This document shows positions 1-5,917 of a DNA stretch of 7,284 nucleotides, in pieces. Origin of the DNA: CAZMVU01 sp964569295 (GTDB taxonomy: Bacteria > Hydrogenedentota > Hydrogenedentia > Hydrogenedentales > JAGMZX01); NCBI GenBank assembly GCA_964569295.1, contig CAZMVU010000229.1, forward strand, positions 1 through 7,284, given 5' to 3'. Below the pieces are notes generated by a model, which was not told the DNA's origin, did no database searches, and saw only the letters and a list, made by a program, of their open reading frames with translations. The translations under genes were made by a program, and so were the position numbers. Within the stretch, counting starts at the first letter, position 1. Every line of letters begins with the position of its first letter.

Positions 1-13
1 GATTAAAATTGCC

Positions 14-43
14 TTTACCCGGAGGGGCAGTTTGCGGTATAGT
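14..43 (+). promoter_or_regulatory. candidate sigma70-like promoter for the porin gene
   Basis: TTTACC (14-19) and TATAGT (38-43) are separated by 18 nt and match the -35/-10 consensus at 4 of 6 and 5 of 6 positions. They lie about 110 nt upstream of the porin start at 153, which would leave a 5' leader of roughly 100 nt. The call rests on consensus matching only; a second TTG-like hexamer at 9-14 is too far from the -10. Confidence 0.3.
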
Positions 44-152
44 CCGCGCCGGGATGGGTGTTTACTGAGCCTCGGTAATGCCATTATTTATTGGGTACTT
101 GTGGGAATTATGGTGCCGTGCGAGGACGGCCCGGAACTGGAGAGGGAAGATC

Positions 153-1664
153 ATGAAGACACGTTTATGTATTGGGCTGGCGTTGATGATGTGCGGAAGC
201 CTTGTCGCTGAATTGCAGGAAGTGCGCGTGGGCGGTGAAATCCGGATCCGCGGGCGCCATTTCGGCAACAGCCTCAACCCCGGATCGGCGCGGGAGGGCC
301 GTCTGCCAGGCGGCGGGCGTGACATTCCCGGGCGTCCGCTCGGGCCCCATGGTGTGAGTAGCATCTACGATGTGGACCGCGCCCGCGAAGATTTCACCTT
401 CGTCGAGCAGCGTACTTTATTGAATATATCCGCGGACTTCACGGACCAGGTTTCGACTTTCCTCGAACTGGAGTCGTGGGGGCGCTGGGGCGAACAGAAC
501 GCAAACGGCAACGAGTTTCGGTCGGACTACGTGACAGGCGTGGACAATCGCGCCTGGACCGGCGATGACGTCGAGATATTCCAGGCCTATATCCAGGCTG
601 AAGAGATGTTTGGCTATCCCGTGCGCCTGCGCCTTGGACGGCAGGAACTGGCCATGGGCGATTCCTGGCTGGTTGGGTCGCGCGTCTCCCCTACGCTGGG
701 CATCTCGTACGACGCCATCCGCGCCACGTGGACGCCCGGCGACTTCACGATCGATGCATGGTGGGCGAAGTTGAACGAAACCTTCGGTGATTTTGCATCG
801 GACGATGTCGACTTCTACGGGGTTTACAGCACCTATGCCGGCTGGGAACCGCTGAGCGTGTCGCCTTTCTTCCTGCTCATTCACGATGGCCGTGATATCG
901 CGTCACCGGCGGGAACCACCCAGGACTTTGATTCCACATGGCTCAAGACGGCGGGTATACGCGCTTTCGGCGCGCAAAGCGGCTTCGATTATGACCTGCA
1001 CCTGGCCTACCAGTGGGGCACGGCTGACTCAGCGGGTAGCCTCTACGTGCAACCATTCAGCGGACTGGCCGCGTCGGACGCCGATTACGATGCGTGGGCC
1101 GGCGACCTCGAATTCGGCTACACCTTCGACACGAACTGGCACCCGCGCGTCTATGTGGGCGGCGCTTACTTTAGCGGCGACGACAACCGCGATGTGTCTT
1201 GGGCCGAAGCAATCGACCGGAACCATGTGCCCGATGCCAGCCTCGCCTTCAACCGGCTGTTTTCCGGCTGGTGGTATACGGCCAATACCGACATTATCGG
1301 CGGCGCCTCAGCCATGACGAACTTCCACCAGGTGCGCGCTGGCGTGACGGTGCAGCCGCTGGAAAAAATCAGCGTCGGATTGGCGACCCAGTACCTTGGC
1401 GTGAACGACCCCTTCGACTGGCCCGATGGCCCGAACGTCTGGAATACCCGCGAGGCAGATGACGAACTGGGCTATGTGGCCCACCTGTGGGTGAAGTACG
1501 ATTATTCGGATGACCTGTGGATTCGGATCGGGTGGGAACGTTTCTTCTCGCAGGACGGCCTGCAAGACGGCAGCTACATCCTCCAACACGGCCATGACCT
1601 GCTCGCCGGCACGGATGACGATCCCATGGATTACATCTACTTCGATACGCAGCTCAAGTTCTGA
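153..1664 (+). CDS. outer-membrane beta-barrel porin, alginate-export-family-like
   Basis: Encodes 503 aa, predicted to be an outer-membrane beta-barrel channel for small solutes. The ATG at 153 is chosen because GGAGAGGG (139-146) sits 6 nt upstream and the product then opens with a signal peptide: Lys2/Arg4, a hydrophobic core (residues 5-18) and likely cleavage after Ala19. An in-frame ATG at 78 would add 25 residues ahead of the signal peptide. The body resembles alginate_exp-type porins (PF13372): an EQRTLLN strand early, then LRLGRQEL (about residues 159-166) followed by a GISYDAIRATW segment, and many alternating aromatic/polar strands. The last residue is Phe, as expected for a beta-barrel assembly signal. 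A Gly/Pro/Arg-rich stretch near residues 42-68 is probably an external loop or plug insertion. It appears to be transcribed alone. The family call comes from remembered motifs; alginate itself is not implied as substrate. Confidence 0.8.
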   Translation: MKTRLCIGLALMMCGSLVAELQEVRVGGEIRIRGRHFGNSLNPGSAREGRLPGGGRDIPGRPLGPHGVSSIYDVDRAREDFTFVEQRTLLNISADFTDQVSTFLELESWGRWGEQNANGNEFRSDYVTGVDNRAWTGDDVEIFQAYIQAEEMFGYPVRLRLGRQELAMGDSWLVGSRVSPTLGISYDAIRATWTPGDFTIDAWWAKLNETFGDFASDDVDFYGVYSTYAGWEPLSVSPFFLLIHDGRDIASPAGTTQDFDSTWLKTAGIRAFGAQSGFDYDLHLAYQWGTADSAGSLYVQPFSGLAASDADYDAWAGDLEFGYTFDTNWHPRVYVGGAYFSGDDNRDVSWAEAIDRNHVPDASLAFNRLFSGWWYTANTDIIGGASAMTNFHQVRAGVTVQPLEKISVGLATQYLGVNDPFDWPDGPNVWNTREADDELGYVAHLWVKYDYSDDLWIRIGWERFFSQDGLQDGSYILQHGHDLLAGTDDDPMDYIYFDTQLKF

Positions 1665-1704
1665 GCGCAGGCGCACAGGTAGGCGAGCGCTGGGGAAGCA
1701 AATC

Positions 1705-1775
1705 ATCCGCAGATGGCGCAGATGAACGCAGATAAGAAATAAGGTTATCTGCCCGAACCTGCGCCATCTGCGGAT
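1705..1775. repeat. interrupted inverted repeat, probable dispersed palindromic element or terminator
   Basis: Two 17-nt arms pair perfectly: 1705-1721 (ATCCGCAGATGGCGCAG) and 1759-1775. Inside them a second perfect 8-bp stem pairs 1728-1735 (GCAGATAA) with 1745-1752, closing a 9-nt loop. The two stems are separated by a 6 x 6 nt internal loop. It begins 40 nt after the porin stop and lies between convergent genes, so it could act as a bidirectional terminator, though there is no clean U-tract. The words CGCAGATGGCGCAGATGAAC and GCAGATAAG resemble dispersed intergenic repeats often mis-annotated as short proteins in environmental genomes; that comparison is from memory. Confidence 0.75.
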
Positions 1776-1890
1776 ACCTTCTTCCCGCCGCGGCCGTGTC
1801 CGCCGCCCCAAACACCCCGGCCGCCGGAAGAAGCCCCGAGGTAAAGAGCGGGAATAGGGGTAGCATCCCCTGTTTCCGTGTTGCCTGCGC

Positions 1891-2520
1891 CTACTGCACC
1901 CCTTCGGGCGGCGCTATCTGGTCACCCGGCGTGATTTGCGGCATGGGCCGGCCCAGCTTGGCTTCGTACCACGCGCGGATGCGCGCGAAGTCCGCCTGGA
2001 TATCGCCCGTGAGGTCCATGAATTCGCCGAGCCCGGCCGCCTTGTTCTCATGCCCAATCCACAGCAGCAGCACGGGCACCCGCGCCCCCCACGCAATCCA
2101 GTAAAAGCCGGTCTTCCAACGCTGCACATTCTTGCGGGTACCCTCCGGGGTGATGACCAGCGCCATGTGCTTCGCGCGCTTCATTGCTTCCACCATGTTG
2201 GGCACGATTTGCTTGCGCTGGCTGCGGTCGATGGGCAGGCCGCCCAACCGGTGCCACAGCAGGCTCAAAGGCCACCAGAACATGGACTTCTTCATCATGA
2301 ATACGATGGGTATCCGTATCTTGATGGCGGTCAGCAGCGCCACAATCAGGTCCAAGCCCGAACGGTGCGGCGCGGCGATGGCCACGAAACGCTGGCCTTG
2401 GGGCACGGGCCCCTCCACATGCCAGCCAATGCACCACAACAGAAAGCCCGCTATACGGGAACTTACCCAACTGAATGGCTTGCGGTCGATGGTCCACTCA
2501 ATTTGTCTGTCTGTATTCAT
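1891..2520 (-). CDS. lysophospholipid acyltransferase family protein (PlsC-like)
   Basis: Encodes 209 aa from the ATG at 2518-2520, which has a GGAGGT Shine-Dalgarno at 2525-2530, 4 nt away. A start 30 nt further upstream (2550) lacks such a site. The acyltransferase signature is complete: the H-x4-D catalytic motif reads HRSGLD (His52, Asp57), GGLPIDRS follows at 93-100, and PEGTR at 125-129 is the glycerophosphate-binding motif. The C-terminus has GDIQADFARIRAWYEAK, a tail I associate with short soluble members of COG0204. Members transfer acyl chains to lysophosphatidate or related lysolipids at the inner face of the membrane. There is no clear N-terminal transmembrane helix, only a moderately hydrophobic segment at 23-33. 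At about 209 aa it is near the short end of the family (PlsC is about 245). The acceptor could instead be an ornithine lipid or another lysolipid. It is convergent with the porin and divergent from the symporter operon, so it is probably a single-gene unit. Confidence 0.85.
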   Translation of the reverse strand: MNTDRQIEWTIDRKPFSWVSSRIAGFLLWCIGWHVEGPVPQGQRFVAIAAPHRSGLDLIVALLTAIKIRIPIVFMMKKSMFWWPLSLLWHRLGGLPIDRSQRKQIVPNMVEAMKRAKHMALVITPEGTRKNVQRWKTGFYWIAWGARVPVLLLWIGHENKAAGLGEFMDLTGDIQADFARIRAWYEAKLGRPMPQITPGDQIAPPEGVQ

Positions 2521-2587
2521 GCACACCTCCACATTACGTAGACACGCCACACCCGCCCCCCCGGCCGGTATTGCTTACCACGCCTCA

Positions 2588-2617
2588 AGACTAACGCCTT
2601 TTTCTGTTAGGTGTCAA
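2588..2617 (-). promoter_or_regulatory. candidate promoter for the acyltransferase gene
   Basis: On the minus strand a perfect TTGACA -35 lies at 2612-2617. An 18-nt spacer leads to TAGTCT at 2588-2593, which matches only 3 of 6 positions of the -10 consensus. The start codon lies about 70 nt downstream. The -35 is the strong half and the -10 is doubtful. Confidence 0.3.
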
Positions 2618-2812
2618 ACGGTTTATCCATGAACCGTCCGCGGGTATTTCGCACACGCGAACGCGCCCTCCCCACGCCGCCAGCCCATATGCCGGAACCG
2701 ATGCGCGGCACGGCGGAAACGGTGCGCAACGCATGGTGCTACACAACAGCTATCCCTGCGGGCAGATCGGCATTCTGCACAATCTGTGATAAACTGGAAC
2801 TGCTGGAAACAC

Positions 2813-2842
2813 TTGCCGACACCGCAAAGCGTATGGCATAGT
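2813..2842 (+). promoter_or_regulatory. candidate promoter for the symporter operon
   Basis: TTGCCG (2813-2818) and CATAGT (2837-2842) are 18 nt apart and each matches the sigma70 consensus at 4 of 6 positions. They end 63 nt before the symporter start at 2906. This is a weak prediction from consensus alone. Confidence 0.25.
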
Positions 2843-2905
2843 AGCGCGTTCAATCGGCCGCGCGGCGCGGCTCAAGCGGAAGAAGCATAACCTGGGGAGC
2901 TGGCT

Positions 2906-4759
2906 ATGGATGACATCGCCATCGGCTTGGACGGCATCGATATTGCCATTATAATTATTTATATGGTGGGGGTGTTTGTTCTGGGCACCTTTTTCGGCAA
3001 GTATGTGAAGAACGCGGGCGACTTCTTTATCGCCGGCAAGGCGCTGCCCTTCTGGGCGATCGGCATGTCCATCGTGGTGAGCGACATCGGCGCCATGGAC
3101 TTTGTGGGTGTGGCGGGTTCGGCCTATACCCACGGGATTTCCGTGGCGAACTTCGATTGGATGGGTTCGATGCCCGCCATGGTGTTCGCTGCGTTCATCT
3201 TTGTGCCGTACTTCTGGCGCTCCGGCGTGTTCACGATTCCCGAGTTTCTGGGCCGGCGTTACAACACGGCGGTTCAAATGATTCACGGCACCATCTGGGC
3301 CGTTTTCCTGTTCACCATGCTCTCGCTCATGTTGTGGGTCACCGGTGACAACCTGATGAATACGGTGCTCGGCTGGAATCCCTACTTCGTGGTCTGGCTC
3401 ATGGTCCTTATCACCGGTGTCTACACCTTTTCCGGCGGACTGTCCGCGGTGGTAATGGTAGATGTGGTGCAGCTTATTATCATGTTTGTGGGCGGTTTGT
3501 CATTGCTGTTCCTGAGCATGTGGGAGCTGGGCGGTTTCGCGGAGGTGCAGGAGCAGGTCACCGCGCTCGAACCGAAAATGGTCGTGCTGGTCGACCAGGA
3601 GGAGACCGTTCCCGACGACACGATACACGCCGCTTTTGAAGATGCTGGCTACACGATATCGGATTTCGAGCTGCACGAGAACGTTCGCCGCGAGACGGGG
3701 CAGCGCTTCGTGGTGCGGTTCGAGGGGCTGGAGACCCGCGGCCTTGAAGGCCCCGCGCTGGTTAAGGCGATGAACGGTATCCGCGAAAACGCGCATGCCA
3801 AGATAAACGCCGCCCTGGCAAACCGTATCGGCGATCCGGCGAAGGTCCAAATAACAAAGTTTGTGACCTACGAGAGCCACTTCGACATTCTCCTTCCCCA
3901 CAACACCTACAAGCCCTACCCCTGGACGGGGATCGTGTTCGGCCTGGGCCTCGTGCTGGCTATCGCCTACATGAGCGGCAACCAGGCGGTCGTGCAGCGC
4001 ACGCTGGGCGCCCGGTCCGAGTGGGACGCCAAAGGCGGCATGCTCTTCGGCGGGTTCCTGAAGGCGTTTATCCCGCTCATGGTGGCCGTGCCAGGGCTCG
4101 CGGCGCTGCTCGTGGCGCCGAATTTGACCGACGGCGACGACGCAGTGCCCACAATGATCCGGGAGATACTACCCCCCGGCCTGAAGGGGCTCATGTTCGT
4201 GGCGCTCTTTGCCGCGCTCATGTCGTCGGTGGACTCGACCCTGAACTCGGCAACGACCATCTGGACCACAGACCTGCTCGGCCGGGTGAAGCGGATGATC
4301 TCGGGCACGCCGCTGAATGAAAAGCAGGGCCTGGTCATCGGCCGCATATTCACGGTTGCTTTCATTATCCTGGCGGGGCTGCTGGCGCCGGTCATCGGCC
4401 GCACGGAAAGCATCTACGTGTTTATCCAGACGGCGCTGTCGCTGTTCCAGGGGCCAACACTGGCCATCCTTCTACTGGGCATTATGTGGCGGCGCACGAC
4501 GCAGTGGGGCGGGCTGGCCGGCCTCTTGCTGGGCGTGGTCTTCTGCTTCGTGTTGAATTACACCGAGGGCCTCTTCCCCTCGGATGACCCCTTCCTGTTC
4601 GTCGCCTGGTGGTCGTTCGTGTTCTCGATGATCGTAACCGTGGTGGTGAGCCTGCTGACACCCGCGGACCCCGAGGCGAAAATCAGGGGGTTGGTATGGG
4701 GTTCGGTATTCCACGATGAAGATGCTCAGAGTGCGCTGAATGAAAGGGTTTCCGAATGA
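2906..4759 (+). CDS. SSS-family sodium:solute symporter with large extracytoplasmic insertion
   Basis: Encodes 617 aa, an inner-membrane Na+-coupled symporter of the solute:sodium symporter (SLC5-like, LeuT-fold) family. GGGGAG at 2894-2899 lies 6 nt before the ATG. Family marks include FTIPEFLGRRY (about residues 109-119), SGGLSAVV followed by Asp and Gln near 176-190, a PW then NQAVVQRTLGA after residue 339, and ALMSSVDSTLNSATT (Ser440, Ser441, Asp443, Ser444), which corresponds to the TM8 serines of the Na2 site. About 13 hydrophobic segments are visible. Usual members have about 480-550 residues; the excess lies in a hydrophilic segment at about 207-338 between the sixth and seventh helices, predicted extracytoplasmic from known family topology. 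The substrate (sugar, amino acid, carboxylate) cannot be deduced. It is the first gene of a four-gene operon; its stop overlaps the next start (ATGA, 4756-4759), implying translational coupling. Confidence 0.93.
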   Translation: MDDIAIGLDGIDIAIIIIYMVGVFVLGTFFGKYVKNAGDFFIAGKALPFWAIGMSIVVSDIGAMDFVGVAGSAYTHGISVANFDWMGSMPAMVFAAFIFVPYFWRSGVFTIPEFLGRRYNTAVQMIHGTIWAVFLFTMLSLMLWVTGDNLMNTVLGWNPYFVVWLMVLITGVYTFSGGLSAVVMVDVVQLIIMFVGGLSLLFLSMWELGGFAEVQEQVTALEPKMVVLVDQEETVPDDTIHAAFEDAGYTISDFELHENVRRETGQRFVVRFEGLETRGLEGPALVKAMNGIRENAHAKINAALANRIGDPAKVQITKFVTYESHFDILLPHNTYKPYPWTGIVFGLGLVLAIAYMSGNQAVVQRTLGARSEWDAKGGMLFGGFLKAFIPLMVAVPGLAALLVAPNLTDGDDAVPTMIREILPPGLKGLMFVALFAALMSSVDSTLNSATTIWTTDLLGRVKRMISGTPLNEKQGLVIGRIFTVAFIILAGLLAPVIGRTESIYVFIQTALSLFQGPTLAILLLGIMWRRTTQWGGLAGLLLGVVFCFVLNYTEGLFPSDDPFLFVAWWSFVFSMIVTVVVSLLTPADPEAKIRGLVWGSVFHDEDAQSALNERVSE

Positions 4760-5019
4760 GTGACTTGATTACCCCCATTTTTCAGGGGCCCATGAGCCAG
4801 TTTTTCGAGCCCATCAACGAGGGGCTGACGCCGATCTATATGCCATGGGCGCGGATCGTGGCGGTGGCTTTCTTCATCCTCACGATGATCTGGGTGGGCG
4901 CGATTCTCAACCGGGAATATGTGCACGTCAGCCGTCCGAACAACAAGTGGTACAGCGACCTGCGCATTTGGACCGTCGGGTCCATGCTGCCGCATATCAT
5001 CGTGTACCTGTACTTTTAA
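4756..5019 (+). CDS. small membrane protein, possible symporter accessory subunit
   Basis: Encodes 87 aa of no family I recognise. The start overlaps the symporter stop by 4 nt (ATGA), and AAAGGG at 4743-4748 lies 7 nt upstream within the symporter gene. One clear transmembrane segment spans about residues 33-52 (IVAVAFFILTMIWVGAIL). A second, less certain one occupies the C-terminus (about 71-87, ending HIIVYLYF). The N-terminal 30 residues are amphipathic and rich in Pro and Phe. Small membrane subunits are known beside other SSS transporters (the DUF4212 small subunit, YjcH/DUF485 with ActP, YhdT with PanF), but this sequence does not obviously match them. The order also differs, because here the small genes follow the transporter. 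A role as symporter subunit or stabiliser is inferred from the coupling. Confidence 0.8.
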   Translation: MSDLITPIFQGPMSQFFEPINEGLTPIYMPWARIVAVAFFILTMIWVGAILNREYVHVSRPNNKWYSDLRIWTVGSMLPHIIVYLYF

Positions 5020-5031
5020 GGGAACAACGTC

Positions 5032-5298
5032 ATGAGCGACATGCATAAGCAGCAATCGCAGGCCGAACGCAAGGCGGACCTAAGCAAGCGCGATGCGGAA
5101 ACGCAACTGGCGCTTGGCCTGTTCGTCATCGTCATCGCATTGCCGGTGCTGGCCGGTACATTCTGGGCCGACCGCATACACGCCGCGGTGGTCAATGTCA
5201 TCGCCGGTCTCGTGCTCATGGGCGTGGGTGTGGGTCTGGCTTACTTCGGCGCGCGTGCACGCGCACGCATGAAGGCCGCACTGCGCGACAAGCAATGA
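5032..5298 (+). CDS. small two-helix membrane protein of the symporter operon
   Basis: Encodes 88 aa, unrecognised. It begins 12 nt after the preceding gene, with AAGGGA (5018-5023) overlapping that gene's stop codon and placed 8 nt before the ATG. The N-terminal 25 residues are highly charged and probably helical (rich in Lys, Arg, Glu, Gln). Two hydrophobic segments at about 26-45 and 51-72 are joined by a short turn containing WADRIH, and the C-terminus is basic (RARARMKAALRDK). By the positive-inside rule both ends should be cytoplasmic, forming a helical hairpin. Its stop overlaps the next start (ATGA, 5295-5298). It is probably a membrane partner of the symporter or of the 87-aa protein, inferred only from position. 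The reading frame is well supported by the spacing on both sides. Confidence 0.8.
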   Translation: MSDMHKQQSQAERKADLSKRDAETQLALGLFVIVIALPVLAGTFWADRIHAAVVNVIAGLVLMGVGVGLAYFGARARARMKAALRDKQ

Positions 5299-5855
5299 AT
5301 CATGTACCTTCGCGGGTCTCGGCGCACGAGGCCCGCGCTTTTTTCACCCATCGCCGCTGGCGCAATCTTTTTGGGTTGCTGTTGCCGCACGAAACCGTGA
5401 GCGCAACAGGCGTCCGGCTGCCCAAGCTCGAGCAGGTGTGGCTCGGGTATTACTGGATTGATCTGCGCGTGCGTATCGGTACTACCCCGGCCGTACAGTC
5501 GATCTCCGTCGAGGGCCACTCCGGTGCCTTCGCCCTATTCGAATTGCACGCAGCGCTACGCGATGACCCCATCGAAGGCCCCACCTTCCCCCCTGCCATT
5601 TCCGAAAACGAGGCGGTCCAGATAGGGCGCGAGGAGTGCCTGAAAAACATCCTGCGGCGGCGCAGCCAGCAGAAAAAACCGGCCATCGAGGAAACCCTCG
5701 CCACCAGCATTTTCTACTACCCCTATTGGGTGTGGTATTACGCGCGGCGCGGGCGGTTGGACATGCGCCTGATGGATGCCTACACCACCGGTCCCGGCGG
5801 CAACCGCACGCGGGCGGGCTTGTTGAGCGCCTTCGTACAATCGAGGAAACGCTAA
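5295..5855 (+). CDS. conserved-looking soluble protein of unknown function, last gene of symporter operon
   Basis: Encodes 186 aa with no signal peptide and no transmembrane segment, so probably cytoplasmic. The start overlaps the preceding stop by 4 nt and has no strong ribosome binding site of its own, which suggests coupled translation. Two aromatic-rich patches stand out: LEQVWLGYYWIDLRVR (about 46-61) and FYYPYWVWYYARRGRLD (140-156), the latter followed by LMDAYTTG. The pattern of a Tyr/Trp-rich strand, a basic turn, then hydrophobic-D-A-x-T-G resembles small beta-rich modules in which a YPYW strand precedes a DAxTG strand; I recall such pairs in hypothetical proteins but cannot name the family. 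The middle (about 101-135) is charged and helical. Its placement suggests a regulatory or assembly role for the symporter, which is inference. It is followed after 62 nt by a convergent gene, with no clear terminator between. Confidence 0.8.
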   Translation: MNHVPSRVSAHEARAFFTHRRWRNLFGLLLPHETVSATGVRLPKLEQVWLGYYWIDLRVRIGTTPAVQSISVEGHSGAFALFELHAALRDDPIEGPTFPPAISENEAVQIGREECLKNILRRRSQQKKPAIEETLATSIFYYPYWVWYYARRGRLDMRLMDAYTTGPGGNRTRAGLLSAFVQSRKR

Positions 5856-5917
5856 CAGCGCCAGCCCGGAACTCCCGTCAAGCACTTTGGTGTGGAAGCG
5901 GCCACGGCCACGCCCCA

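Larger units (their letters stand above)
2521..2905. other. divergent intergenic region (385 nt), no convincing gene
   Basis: This region separates the divergent acyltransferase and symporter genes. Two open frames of 76 codons exist (2611-2841 on + and 2623-2853 on -), but neither has a good ribosome binding site or a recognisable domain, and both look like chance openings in GC-rich DNA. The region holds the promoter candidates listed separately and a weak 6-bp hairpin (2618-2623 with 2632-2637). No riboswitch, tRNA or clear operator was recognised. Confidence 0.6.

Noticed and set aside
78..152. In-frame N-terminal extension of the porin from the ATG at 78
   Set aside because: It would put 25 non-signal-like residues before an obvious signal peptide, and the better ribosome binding site serves the ATG at 153.
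1308..1866. Minus-strand frames across the porin 3' end and the inverted repeat, giving peptides such as ICVHLRHLR
   Set aside because: They run antisense to the porin or through the palindromic repeat; peptides of this kind are typical spurious translations of that repeat.
2611..2841. 76-codon open frame on the plus strand in the divergent intergenic region
   Set aside because: No ribosome binding site, no recognisable domain, and a composition consistent with chance openness in GC-rich DNA; the opposite-strand frame 2623-2853 is equally unconvincing.
3967..4413. Long minus-strand frame inside the symporter gene
   Set aside because: It is antisense to well-conserved symporter coding sequence, with Ser/Pro-rich composition expected of a shadow frame.
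5856..5917. Possible bidirectional terminator between the convergent operon and the repeat protein
   Set aside because: Only short imperfect GC pairing (around GTGGAAGCGGCCAC) and no U-tract on either strand.
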